Source: Paramecium sonneborni (Eukaryota > Ciliophora > Oligohymenophorea > Peniculida > Parameciidae). From it: a stretch of 64,000 nucleotides of DNA. The notes below the pieces were generated by a model. The model made no database searches and was not told where the DNA came from. It was given only the letters and a program-made list of their open reading frames with translations. A program made the position numbers and the translations under genes. Below, in pieces: positions 1-13,807 of this stretch (the stretch's first letter is position 1; every line of letters begins with the position of its first letter). Location: contig CAJJDN010000028.1 of assembly GCA_905182985.1 (NCBI GenBank), forward strand, positions 351,857-415,856, read 5' to 3'.

Positions 1-3000
1 TATTTTGTGATACATAGATAATAAATGAATAAATGTTAGAAGATTTAAATAATGTTTTAAATTCAGGAGATGTGACTGGAATATATTAAGAAAAAGACTT
101 TGAGGATATAACATAAGCATGTAAATAGGAATGTATAAAGAGATAAATACCACCAACAAGAATGAATATATTTACTTAATATCTGATAAGAGTAAAGAAG
201 AACATTCATTTAATAATTGCAATGTCACCATTAGGAAATCAATTTACAACTAGATTGAGAATGTTTCCATCATTAGTTAATTGTTGTACAATAGATTGGT
301 TTACAGAATGGCCAGAGGAAGCATTAATTGGTGTTGGTAAGGGTTAATTAGCAGATTATGAATAAGAATTAGCAATTGAAGGTAAAATTCCAGTTTTAGT
401 TGAAATGTTTAAGAATCTTCATAAGAGTGTAGAGAAGTTATCTTAGAGATTTTTGGCAGAATTAAGAAGATACAATTATGTTACTCCTACTAGTTATTTA
501 GAGTTGTTATAATTGTATAGAACAATTTTATCAGAGAAAAGAAGAGATTTAAATCAATAAATATAACGTCTAAAAGGTGGATTAGATAAATTGATAGCTG
601 CTAATGATGCAGTTGAGGAAATCAAAATAACATTGAAAGATATGCAACCTAAATTAGAATAAGCTAGTATTGATACAATAAAGATGATGGAGAAATTAAA
701 GGTTGATAAATAAGAAGCAGATGATACATAGAAGATTGTTGCTAGAGAGGAATCAGAAGCTACTAAATAATAAGAAGAAGCTACTCAATTAGCTACTTAA
801 GCAGAAGCTTCAGTTGCTGATGCAAATAGAACATTAGAATTAACTATTGTAGAAGTTTAAAAATTAAGGAAAGAACATTTAGTTGAAATTAAAAGTTTAG
901 GATCTCCACCTAATGCAGTTAAAGTTACATTAGCTGGTGTTGTTATTTTGATGCAAGATTATATTAAATAAAATGGAGGTGAAATTATATTAACAATGAA
1001 AGAAGGATAAATTGGAGGTAAAAAAGAAGAAAACTTTTTTGAAACTGCAAGAAAATATTTATTAAGTGATCCATAAAAATTATTAGATTAATTATTAAAA
1101 TATGATAAAGATTCTACTAATCCTGCACATATTAAAAAATTAGAAGAAAAAGTTATTCCTTAACCTGAGTTTAATATAGATGCTGTTAAAAATTGTTCTT
1201 TTGCTACTAAATTCTTATATATGTGGGTGAAAGCTATGTATGATTATTATAGAGTATATACTGAAACTAAACCACTAAGAGATTAATTAGTTGCAATGAG
1301 AAAAATAGTGGAGGAAAAAACTGCTGAACTCAAAATTAAGAAAGAAGAATTAGAAAGAGTTAATGCTAAAATACGAGAATTAGAAGAAATGTATAATCAA
1401 AAAATATTAGAAAAAGAAGATTTATAAAATAAAATGAAAGAATGTGAAATAAAATTAGAGAGAGCATAGAAATTAACTGAAGGATTATCTGAAGAAAAAG
1501 AAAGATGGGGAAGAGATATTAAATCTTTATAAGCAAAAGTAGAATTATTACCTGGTGATTCAATTGTAGCTGCTGGTATGGTTGCATACTCTGGTCCTTT
1601 TACTTCTCATTATAGAACTTCTATGGAAGGAGATTGGGTTTTGAAATTAGGAGTTGTTGGAGTTGCTCATTCTGAAGGTGTTACTATGAGATAGTTTTTA
1701 GGAGATGGAGTTAAAATATAAGCATGGAATATTGCTGGTTTACCTAAAGATGATACTTCTACTGAAAATGGAATTATCATTGACAAAAGTAGAAGATGGT
1801 GTTTAATGATTGATCCTTAAAATTAAGCTAATAAATTTATTAAAAACATGGGAAGAGATAATGCTGAGGGAATTGATGTGGTTAAAATATCAGATGTCAA
1901 TTTAATGAGAACTCTAGAATTAGCTATTTAATTTGGAAAATGGGTTCTATTAGAAAATGTTGGCAGAGAATTAGATCCTTCTCTAGAACCTATCCTTAAT
2001 CAATAATTAGTCAAATCAGGAACATCATATACTATCACTATTGGAGATAAATAATTAACTTATAATGAAAAATTCAAATTGTATCTTACAACAACGATTC
2101 CTAATCCTCATTATTCTCCAGAAACATTTGTTAAAGTCACTATTATCAATTTTGCAATCACAGCTAGTGGATTAGAAGAATAAATGCTTGCATAAATTGT
2201 TGCTCTAGAAAATCCTGCTTTAGAATAAAAGAAAATTGAAATCGTTAAAAAAAATGCTGCTGATAAAAAATAACTGTTAGCCATTGAAGATTCTATTCTT
2301 AAGTCTCTTTCAGATCAAAAAGGAGATATCTCTGAAATACTATTAGATGAAACACTTATTAATAAACTATAAACAAGTAAAAGATTTGCTGCTGAAATCA
2401 ATTAAAGAGTTAAAGATTCCAAAATTACAGAAGCATAAATTGATGAAGTTAGAGAATCATATAGACCTGTTGCATTCAGATCTTCACTTCTATTCTTTTG
2501 TATCACTGATCTTGCCAATATTGATCCTATGTATTAATACTCATTATAATGGTTTACTAAATTATTTGTTTTAGGAGTTGAAAATGCTTAACCATCTACA
2601 GTTATTGAAGAAAGACTTAAAAATTTAAATGATTACTTCACTTATTCACTTTATGAAAATATATGCAGATCATTATTTGAAAGACATAAATTATTGTTTT
2701 CATTTATGCTTTGCGTCAAAATATTATAAGGAGCACAAATGATGGATGATAAACAATGGAGATACCTTCTTGCAGGTCCTTAAGGTGATATTAAGATTGC
2801 TCATAATCCTACAGCTTGGATTTCTGATAATGCTTGGCCTGATATATATAGATAGATTAAGGGAATGTCAACTCTTGATGCATTTAAAGGATTTGATCAA
2901 TTTTTCATTGATAATACAGATATGTTTAAAGGTATTTGGGATTCTTCATAACCATAAAAGGAATAGTTACCAGAACCATGGCAAGGACAATTGACATAAT

Positions 3001-4987
3001 TTGAAAAATTGATTTTCTTAAAAGCTCTCAGACCTGATAAACTAGTGCCAGCTGTTTAAGATTATATAGATTAATAATTAAATCCTAAATTTACAATTCC
3101 ACCTACATTTGATTTAGAGAAATGCTATAAGGATTCATCACCAATGTCACCATTAATTTTTGTATTATCAGCAGGTAGTGATCCAGTTGCAGACTTTTTA
3201 AAATTTGCTGATGAATAAAATATGGCTAAAAGATTTGATTCTATATCTTTAGGATAAGGTTAAGGACCTAAGGCAGAAAGAATGGTAAAAGATGCAATTC
3301 AAAGAGGAGGTTGGGTACTCTTGTAAAATTGTCATTTAGCTATTTCATGGATGAATGATTTGGAAAGAATTTGTGAGGAATTAAATGAAAATATCCACAA
3401 AGATTTTAGATTATGGCTAACTTCAATGCCTTCAAATTCATTCCCAATTCCTGTATTATAAAATTCAGTTAAAATGACAATAGAACCACCGTAAGGTATT
3501 AGAGCTAATTTAATGAGAACATATAAAAATTTAGATGATAAAGAATTAAGTGATTGTACAAAATAAGACATTTTTAAAAAATTACTTTTTGGTTTTTGTC
3601 TTTTCCATGCAATTATTTAAGATAGGAGAAAATTTGGTGCTATTGGATGGAATATTCCATATGAATTTACAAATGAAGATTTGACTGTCTGTAAAAGATA
3701 ATTAAAGATGTTATTAGATGAATATGATAAAGTTCCATATAAGGTAATTTAATATTTAGGAGCTGAAATTAATTATGGAGGTAGAGTTACTGATGATAAA
3801 GATGTACGATTGATAAAGACTATTATTAAAAAATACATCTGTCATGAAGCATTAAGAGATGGATATAAATTTTCTGAATCAGGAATCTATGTTTCTTTAG
3901 CTTCAACAAATTAGGAAGGATATTTAAATTATATTGAATAACTACCATTAAATCCTGATCCAGAAGCATTCGGAATGCATGAAAATGCTGAAATTACTAA
4001 TTCTTAGAATACAACAAGAGTTTTATTAGAAACTGTACTTTCAATTTAACCAAGATAATCATCTGGTACTGGTAAATCAAGAGAAGAAACTATTGAAGAA
4101 ATAGCTACATTTGTTTAAAGTAGAACACCTGAAGTTTTACCATTTGATGATATCTTTAAGAAATATCCAACTTCATATGAAGAATCTATGAATACTGTTT
4201 TAGTCTAAGAAGTTATTAGATATAATAGGTTATTAGCAACAATGAAAGAATCCTTAATAAACGTTAAAAAAGCATTAAAAGGACAGATTGTCATGTCTGA
4301 TGAACTTGAAAGTCTTGCAAATTCACTCTTTGATAATTAGGTTCCTCTTATGTGGGCTGATAAAGGATTTCTCTCTTTAAAACCTCTCTCTAGTTGGACT
4401 AATGATTTATCAGCAAGAATTAATTTCCTTCAATCTTGGATTGACAATGGAACTCCTAAAGTTTTTTGGATTAGTGGTAATTTATTTTGTTTAATTATAA
4501 AGGTTTCTTCTTCCCTTAAGCATTTCTAACTGGATCATTATAGAATTATGCAAGAAGACATGTTATTGCTATTGATAAACTAAATTATGAATTTAAAATT
4601 CTTGATACCCTTTCTCCCTAAGATATAGACGAGAAACCTGAGGATGGCTGCTATGTTTTTGGCATTTCATTGGAAGGAATTAGATGGGATTACAAAAAAC
4701 ATTACATTACTCATCCAAGACCAAAAGAATTATATTCAGAATTACCATTGGTTTGGTTATTACCTTGTATTGAAAAAGAATACCCTAAAGATCTAGTTAT
4801 TTATTAATGTCCACTTTATAAAGTTGTTTCAAGGTAAATTCTAATATTTATTATTTTAAGAGCTGGAACATTGAGTACTACTGGGCATTCAACTAATTTT
4901 GTCACTTTTCTTGAATTACCATCCAAAGATTCTGAAGAATAATGGATAAGAGCTGGTGCTGCTGCATTCTTATCATTAAGATATTGA
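1..4987 (+). CDS. Axonemal dynein heavy chain, C-terminal ~1,640 residues (5' partial)
   Basis: This is a motor ATPase heavy chain of ciliary dynein. The frame starting at base 3 is open to TGA 4985-4987 once introns 4477-4502 (26 nt) and 4834-4860 (27 nt) are removed. It encodes 1,643 residues of a protein that is normally about 4,000-4,600. In order it holds the end of AAA4 ([10 protein letters not shown] and [17 protein letters not shown], about residues 67-110), stalk coiled coil 1, the microtubule-binding tip (about 300-420, [13 protein letters not shown]), stalk coiled coil 2, AAA5 (from about 515, [15 protein letters not shown]), AAA6 ([16 protein letters not shown]) and the C-terminal domain ([28 protein letters not shown]). 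The VMSDEL...LFDNQVP segment fits single-headed inner-arm chains, but I did not assign a subtype. It converges on actin. Confidence 0.97.
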
Positions 4988-5871
4988 ATAATATATAAAC
5001 AAATATCATTTTATTAAAATTTATTCTATCATTTTTATTCTTAATTTCTAAAGTAATTATTATAATATAATTCCTTATGTTCTATGACATAACATACGCA
5101 AAAAAATTATGGTAATTATAATTTCTATTATAATAATAACCATAATATTTATAATATATAATTAATCTCCTTAAACAAATTGTAAATATCACAATACTTT
5201 CAATTCTAACTTTCATTATGAATGAAAAACTCCAGAAACTAAAACGCTGTCACTTAGTTGATGTTTATATAATTAATTCTCTTCCTTCATCATTTGTTAT
5301 AAGTTTCCGATACAAAAAGGTTAGAATCTGATGAAAATTTCAGTGAAACAAATTCTAAAAAAACATTAACTACTTGATTAAAACAAGATTTAAAAATTTA
5401 ATTCATTAGTCATATGTATTTTGAAAGAATAGAATTACAATTTAATCATTCATTTATAACATAACTTAGTTATTAAAAGTTCTTGAGAAATGTATTCATA
5501 TAAATAAGAATAAATTTAAGATTTTAATCCAATATTTAATCATATTTGGGGATTTTAAAGAAACAACTCTATTTTAAAAAACGAAAACCAGTAATTTATC
5601 ATCAATATATTTTATGAAATAAGTTAAATAATTATAGTTTTTCCTAATGAAGATAAAATATAATAGTTTTTCCGAATGAAAGATAAAATATAATAAAGTC
5701 ATAAATTAAAACATCAAACATTATGAAAAAATACAAATTAAAGATTAAAGAGCATAAAGATCATTATTAACCCTTAAATGCTCTTTTCATAAAGAAATAA
5801 GCAATGAAAACTTATAAACTTTTGATAAATTACGCTATATTCTATATTGATATATTAATATGATTTATGTC
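4988..5871. other. 884-bp interval between convergent dynein and actin genes
   Basis: No gene is supported here. The stretch is AT-rich, with short open frames only. The best is a minus-strand run of about 26 codons near 5225-5305 that ends in TGA. A near-duplicate of about 25 bp containing 'taatagtttttcc' occurs at roughly 5630-5695. The interval is long for this compact genome. Confidence 0.5.
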
Positions 5872-7053
<1,182 letters not shown>

Positions 7054-7420
7054 GTATTTATAGATAAATAAAAGATATTATTGATTCACATTACATTTCT
7101 CTCACCTTTTTCTAGATCAAATTAAATCAATTAAATCTTGTCACGTAAATACCCCCAAAATATTTATTAATTATAACATATTATATGTATATCACTTTCT
7201 CAAATATACTCCCTTCACTATTACATATATTATTCAACTCTCTGTTTCTTTGTTCTATATATCTGTTTTTCATTTTATAAAAACACTTTTATTCTTTTAA
7301 TTATAATTATTAAGGATTTTATAATCATATCAAAAATTCATCATTCACTCTCATTATCTATCTCTCTTTTACAAAATTTGTCTTTCAAATTATAAATATA
7401 TAAATATTTTGAAATATCAA
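7054..7420. promoter_or_regulatory. Upstream region of actin, 367 bp
   Basis: The interval runs from the actin ATG to the stop of the next minus-strand gene. It must contain the actin promoter and 5' UTR. It is AT-rich and, on the plus strand, pyrimidine-rich (many TCT/CTC runs). I see no recognisable motif and no gene. Confidence 0.35.
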
Positions 7421-8168
7421 TCATTAAATAATGGACTTCTATAATTAGATGAAAATATCATTAAAATATTCATCTTAATGAATTACATGTTTCACTATCT
7501 TCTTTTACGCTTCAAACATTTAGTCTAACTATTTTTATCTATTTTAAATCAAACATTCATTATTAACTTTTCTCAATTATAAATTAATTGGAGACGATTA
7601 TCTTTTCACTGTTTATCTGCTTGTTAAACTCTAAAGCTATTTATTTAACTGTATCAATCTCATCTATTTCTCATTTCCCAAAGACAATTTAGGTATATGA
7701 AATCTAATTTATTCTTTTTACAAACAATCATCTTTCAAAGCTCTAAGAGATAAATTTGTTATTTATTTATTTTTTTCGTTAATATTTTCTTAACTACTCC
7801 AACAATAATTATTCCTTTTACTAATTATTTATCTTCTATTTTTTTACGATATCTCAGTACTAATTCTCTAAGTTTATTGTTATTATAAGGAATTCAGTAT
7901 CTATTTATTACAATTTGAACTGATCCTTTTTTTAGGTATGTAATAAAATTTTTAGTTTGTCTATTCTTCTTAACACTTAGTCATAGCTTTTTAACATAAT
8001 TTCTACAATAGATTTATATGTAACTTTGAATTTTATTACTAATTTAATTCTTAGTTCATAATTTATTAATATTGAACTAATTTTACAAAATACTCACTTT
8101 CATCTTCATTTTTTTATTATTATAGCTCCACTAACTTATAAATTTAGTTATCAATAATCAATACTCAT
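7421..8168 (-). CDS. Uncharacterised Gln-rich basic protein
   Basis: I do not recognise this protein. The frame is open for about 230 codons with many TAA/TAG glutamines and ends at TGA 7421-7423. An intron at 8131-8164 (34 nt, long for this genome) joins a one-codon first exon to the rest and gives 237 residues. Without it the first in-frame ATG lies about 30 codons further in. The product is hydrophilic and rich in Q, K, R and N, with a C-terminal helical stretch (QLDQMFEAQKKIVKHVIHQD). There is no signal peptide or membrane segment. Its start codon lies only 32 bp from that of the divergent gene at 8201. Confidence 0.6.
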
Positions 8169-8200
8169 GATTAATTATAAAATTTTAGGATAATAATATT

Positions 8201-8770
8201 ATGTAATAATTAAATATAAATCTAAAAAGTACTACTTACTAAAACTTGCAAAGAATAAAGTCTCTTGATTTACTTAGCCCTGTATCACAAAGAGTTTTGG
8301 AATAGGTTCGCATTTAAGAATTTAAAAATATAAGATTACCAAAATAAAAATGTAACTCATAATTAAGAGAAGTTTTACATTTGGATGTCAATAAAAAACC
8401 AAATATAACTCATTTACCAAGCTTAAATTAAATTCCTAATTAAGATCAACATAATATTAATAAGATATCTAAAATAAAAATAAAAATTGTACCCAAAGAA
8501 GAAAATGAGTCTAAACTAAGTTTCTAGAAATTTAAATTTAATGATCGAAATACTCTAAGGCCGAAATAAGTATTTATCAAAAAAAAAGAAATTGATAATC
8601 AGTAAAAGAGAAGTCAAAGCTTCAATAATAAAACACATACAAATAAAGTTTAATATTAGTTTATGGAATAATTAAAAAATCTCTCCTCAACAATCTTATA
8701 TCATCTATCTTAATAAACAAATTAATTAGATCGTTAATTTGATCAATTAGAAAATTAATTATCTTTTTGA
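8201..8770 (+). CDS. Uncharacterised basic protein, divergent partner of 7421-8168
   Basis: The ORF has 190 codons, no intron, ATG at 8201 and TGA at 8768-8770. The product is hydrophilic and rich in K, N, Q and S (SPVSQRVLEQVRIQEFKN; KIKIKIVPKEENESKLSFQ). There is no hydrophobic segment and no known domain. The start ATG is followed at once by two TAA codons read as Gln. The short spacer (8169-8200) must serve both this gene and the minus-strand neighbour. The length of the open frame and its coding-like composition support it. Function is unknown. Confidence 0.6.
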
Positions 8771-9007
8771 TTAATTAATGTATATAAAAATATCATGGTT
8801 TAATAATTTTAGAGGCCATAAATTATTTGAGTTATATATTAATTAATTTATTCAATAATAAATGAAATCTCGATTGATAATTTTTTTTTTAATATAGAAA
8901 ATATTGTTTAGCTTATCCCTTCTTAATGCAAATTAAAGAAGGAATCCTATAATATTAAAATTTTAATCTTGAATAAGCTCAGATAATTTAGAATTAATTT
9001 TCTATAA

Positions 9008-10977
9008 ATGCTAAAATATTAAAAATCAAATACTTCTTCATATAAAGCTATTTTCAATGCCCTTTAGATGTAATGTGATATATTTGGATAATTACCTGGA
9101 TTCACTATATTAAAAAAAGAAAGATTTTCAACTAGTTTTGGAGCTTTTTCGACTTTAATTGTATTTGGATTTTGCCTATTGTATTTATGTATTGAACTTG
9201 CTAATTTATTAAACCGAAGTGACCCAAATGTTATTCAATATGATACCCAATTAATGGAAAGTAATGTAAGTTATAATAAATATTCATAGGGGATTCCTTT
9301 GATGAATAATAATTTCACCCTAGCTATAACTCTAACTGGGTTAAACACTTAACCATTTAAAAATATAAATAAGTATTTTATAATTAAGGTGAATACATGT
9401 AAAAGAGAAAGGGTGTTTAATAAAACAGAAAACACAACTAAAGTTATTTAATAGTAAAGGTTTTTTAGTATTTTAGATGTAAAGAATATCCAATAGAATC
9501 TTGCAGACTAGACCATGCAGTGACAGATAGTTAAAAAGAGTATTTTGGAAAGCTTTAATTAGGAACAGTCTAATGTTTATAAAAAGATATTTGGGAAGCA
9601 AACCCACCAGTAATTATGATTAATAAATATTTTTAGTAATTATAGGGTGTATTGCAGGCTATAGAATTTTAATATCTATAGATATTGATTTAAACATGCC
9701 ATAATACTACAACCTTTAATGAATGTGCTACAATAGAAGAAATTCAAAATTTAACAAATGCTGGATTTTATGGCATACATCTTAGCGATAATTTATTATA
9801 ATTGAATGAGTTTTAAAAGCCTTTTTCATAAATTTAAAGTGTACAATAAGCTTCATTCTCTTTAAAAACATCTCGATCTATCTATTAGACATTAAAGCAA
9901 ATTCATATTGTTACAGATGATGGATTTATTTTGGAAAATCAAAATTAATTTACAGGCCTAATTTAAAATTAATGGAGAGAGGAATCATCTAGTTATAATA
10001 ATATGTTCTTAATAAATCATTTTATTTATTTAGATGCAAAATAATCTACTTATTCCAGAAGTTATATCAAGATTCAAACTATTTTGGGTAAAATTGGAGG
10101 ATTTTGGAATGTAGCAGTTTTATTATTTAAAATATTTGTTACACCTATAGTTCTTACTTTAATGAATGTGCATCTAGTAAATAAGTTATTTCGATTTGAA
10201 ATCAATGAAAAATCTTAATTATTTAAAGATGAAATCAAAGAAGAATCTATTTATGAATTAAATAAAAGTTCAACTATTTATAAAGAAAAATCATTAAAAT
10301 AATATGAATTTGTAAATTCTAATATTAAAAGAAAAAAAAACAATTAAGTAGAGTTGAATCCATAAAAATAATCAGAAATTAAAAAATATTTAGCATATTC
10401 TAAACAGCAGTTGAATTTAGGAATAATTGATTTATTTTTAGTTTCATTTTGTTGTAAAAGAAAAGTAAAGGAGCAAATTAGATATGCAAAAACCAAATGT
10501 TCTCAGAAATTAGATGTAGCTTTGATAATAAGTAAAATATATGAATTTGATAAATTAAAATATGTTTTGTTTTCAAATGAATAGTTGAATCTATTTAATT
10601 GTTTGCCAAAACCTATAATACCTGCTGATTTATTTGATCGGTAAGTTTCAGATAAAATTAAGGCTTTAGAATAACAAAAATAGTATTTATTTATGCTTGA
10701 AGATGAAATGCCTATGAAACTTAAATTAGAGTAGGCTTTTTCTAGTTACAAAAAACTTAAAAATAAACAGGATAAAACCTACACTGATAATTAGTTAATC
10801 GAATTTTTAGATTAGGATTTAGTAAATTTATTTGAAAATCTATAAAAAAAAGAAGATTTGTCTTAAAAGGGAAGTGATGATGTAAACTTATTCTCAAGCA
10901 GGGATAAGTAAAATTGTAACTCTTCTTTTAGATAGTTAAATGTTTAGCTTGAAATAGATTAAATGAACTCTTCGTGA
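9008..10977 (+). CDS. Ciliate multi-copy transmembrane protein (paralog of the relic at 33330-34150)
   Basis: This membrane protein of unknown function has 648 residues if the first ATG (9008) is used; ATG 9068 is an alternative. Intron 9454-9476 (23 nt) is required. A second possible one at 9266-9289 (24 nt) is frame-neutral. A transmembrane helix lies near the N-terminus (FSTLIVFGFCLLYLCIELAN). It is followed by a large region with conserved cysteines (CKEYPIESCRLDH) of probable extracytosolic location, then a second helix (FKIFVTPIVLTLMNVHLV). The cytosolic tail contains ISKIYEFDKLKYVLFSNEQ and NCLPKPIIPADLFD, also seen in the decayed copy downstream. Two helices with a large loop resemble a receptor or channel accessory fold, but that is a guess. 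Confidence 0.8.
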
Positions 10978-11122
10978 TATTATAAAATAATGAATTCGAT
11001 TTTTAAAATATTATTCATCTCTTAATCTTTGAAGTTTCTAGAAAAAAAATGAAATAATTCTTTTTAATTTTAAAGAATTTTTTAAGTTAATTTTAATTAA
11101 AATAAATTTTTATATAAATTTG

Positions 11123-12163
11123 ATGAATATTGAAGAAATTTATAGTGAGTCTTTAAGAGTAATTTTTAAATTAGCCGAATCTATTCAAGAAAATGTTTTT
11201 GATTAAACATTTATAGTGTGCATTTTAATTGGAATAGCATCATTCGTAATTGGGAATTAGTATGGGTATTTAAAAATTTTACACTAATAGAAAATCAAAA
11301 ATACTAATTTCTAAAAAATAAAAAGAAAAGTTAGAATAATGTTAGAATTTGAAAGCATAAACTGAAAAATCAAAAGACAGTTTATAAAAAGAACAAAAAA
11401 AATTATCAAAACTTACTTAAATATTTGTTGCTGTAATTATCTTTATTAATTTAATCTTGATTTTACTTGAAATAACTATAGTAACTTTAGAGATACGATT
11501 TGGGCTAAGCCTCCTTTTAGTAATTATACCTTATTCATATAAAAAATATGAGAATTTTAAATTAAATTCAATTAAGCATAATTTAGAGTAAACTGAAAAA
11601 GAAACAAAATAAATTATTTTAGACATTTAGCATGTATACATTAAATCAATTCATATTAGAATTTAGGAAATAATATAATTACTCTAATATAAGGTGAAAA
11701 AATGAAAGAAAAAATGGAAGAAATGAAAAAAAAGATGTAATTAGAAATTGGGGCTACTCGGAAAAATTTAGAAAAATTATTTGAAGATCAATATAAAATT
11801 TAGATTGAGGATTTGAAGAAGAAAATTAAGACACTTGAAGATAAAGAATTTTTAAATAAAACAGAGCTTCAAAATTTTAAAAGAAGTGTATAAACTCATA
11901 AAACAGAACCTATTTAAAAATAAGTTTAAAATAAAAATGAAGATGAAACATAAATTTTAAAGCAAAAAATTTAATATTTATAAAAAGAAGGCTAAATTTA
12001 AAAGGATATGATATCAAAGGTGATTAATTTGAAATGGTGTGAAGAATGTTAGGGATTGAAAATTCATTGCATAGAGTTATATTTTGAGAATGCAAGAAAT
12101 ATAGGGGAAGAATATAATTAGAAATTACAAGAGTTAGAAAAGGAATATTAGGTTAAAAGTTGA
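11123..12163 (+). CDS. Membrane-hairpin plus coiled-coil protein
   Basis: The product is unrecognised. ATG is at 11123 and TGA at 12161-12163. Introns 11266-11290 (25 nt) and 11634-11659 (26 nt) leave 329 residues. In order it has a helix of about 20 hydrophobic residues near residue 30 (FIVCILIGIASFVIG), a short coil, a hydrophobic hairpin around 85-125 (IFVAVIIFINLILILLEITI and LSLLLVIIPYSY), then a long charged coiled coil (EEMKKKMQLEIGATRKNLEK; ELEKEYQVKS at the end). Two cysteines sit in KWCEECQGLKIHC. The hairpin followed by a coil recalls ER-shaping proteins such as lunapark, but the zinc-finger signature is not convincing. It lies 54 bp upstream of the next gene on the same strand. 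Confidence 0.75.
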
Positions 12164-12217
12164 GAATTAGTATTCATTAAAATATTTTAAAATCATTAAA
12201 TTATTATATTTATATAA

Positions 12218-13738
12218 ATGGAAATCACCTTAACAGCCACAATTTTTAGTTTTTTTGGATGGAATGTTTATTTATTAATAAAGAAATATAGAGAAAGAAT
12301 GAGATAAAATTATTTACAAAATTTGATTGATCAAGAATCTGACTATCTTATAATGAATGTAGCACCATACAAAAAAATAAAAGTAAATGAAGAAAAATAA
12401 ACAATAATTAAAAAGACTACATCAGAGGAATTAGAATCAAGTTCAGACGATTTTGAACTTATGTAATATAGAAGAAGAAAAACTGTATTAGAAGAAGTAA
12501 AATAAGAAAAATTTTAAGAGCAAACTTATATTGAAAATACAAAATCCTTTGATATGTTAACTCTGCCAAGAAGAAAAGATCGAAAAAATCATAAAACTAA
12601 TAGAGATTTCTCTTTCACAAGTTAGAACTAAGAACTAAAAGAAGTTAAAAGATATAGAAAAAATTCTAAAATTATTATGGATGATTCTTTATTAATTGAA
12701 AGTCCAAAATAAACTAATCAAAAGTCTAGCAATAAGGTGTCTGAAAAAAAGATTAATTAATTTGAATTTTCAAACTTAAAAGATCAATTTGAAATCTAAG
12801 ATTTTAGATAAGAATTCGAGAATTGTAATACAAATTTAGTATCTTAAATTGAATTGAAATAAGATAATTAAAATGTAGTTGAGAATTAAAATACTTCATA
12901 ATTATTTCCTTTGTAGCTTTTGAAACCTATTGAATAAACAAATGATAAACTTAATTAATAGTAAGAAGAACCTTCAAATATTTTTGGAAAATTCATAACT
13001 TAGACAAAACCTTAATAGGATTAATAATAATAAGAGTAAAAATAATAATCTCCTTAAAAATCATAAACATAACCATTATAAAATAATATTGGATTATTCT
13101 CAAATGAATTAAAAACTGTTAATACAAGTTTATTTCCATTAAATAATGAATAACCAATACAATTGTAATTTAATCAAATCCAATAAAATTAAAATAATAT
13201 CTGTTAACCAGTGAATAATAAATAAGTAAATGAATAATAATAACCTCAAAAATAAGAACCATAAAAGATGAATCTATTTTAAAGTTTTTCATAAACTAAT
13301 GTAACAGTACCAAATTTTAATTTAAATAATTAAAATTAAGATAATATTAATTAAAATTCGATAAATGAAACCAAATAGTCAAGTATAAATTAAGCTAATA
13401 TTTCTTAAAGTTTTACATTTGGAAATAACTCAAATATTCAAACAAATTCACAAATTGGTTTATTTAGTGGATTAATAACAAATTTGACAACTCCAACAAA
13501 TCCACCTCAAGATTAATAAAGTAATAAATAAAGTTTGTTTTCATAACCTCCTTAATAAACATAGAGTAATCCAGTTTAATCATAACCTAATACAGGAACA
13601 TCCTTATTTGGAAATTCAATATTTTAATTTCCATAATAAAAAGAATAAAGCCAATAAAGTTAAGCAGGAGGTCTTTTTAATTTTAGTTCTAATATTCAAA
13701 CTGGAACGGGTTTATTCTCAAATTTAAAAAAGAACTGA
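12218..13738 (+). CDS. Membrane-anchored FG-repeat protein, candidate POM121/POM82-like nucleoporin
   Basis: This is an intronless ORF of 506 residues. The N-terminus is one helix (LTATIFSFFGWNVYLLI, about residues 4-22) followed by a basic stretch (KKYRERMRQ). The middle is acidic and basic linker. The C-terminal ~270 residues are very rich in Asn and Gln and carry spaced phenylalanine motifs of nucleoporin type: NIFGKF, IGLFSN, SLFPLN, FTFGNN, IGLFSG, SLFSQP, SLFGNS, GGLFNFSS, TGLFSN. Established: transmembrane nucleoporins with one N-terminal helix and a C-terminal FG region exist (vertebrate POM121; Pom121 and Pom82 in Tetrahymena, where they are nucleus-specific). By inference this anchors nuclear pore complexes. 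A chance Q/N-rich membrane protein is the alternative. Confidence 0.7.
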
Positions 13739-13807
13739 TTTTGATTTATTTTATAAAATTAAAGTTGAGTTCTATGATTAATACTTAAAAGCATTTATTA
13801 TAAAATT

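Noticed and set aside
11123..12163. Lunapark identity for the membrane-hairpin/coiled-coil protein.
   Set aside because: Hairpin plus coil fits, but the C-terminal zinc finger and LNPARK-type signature are absent; left unnamed.
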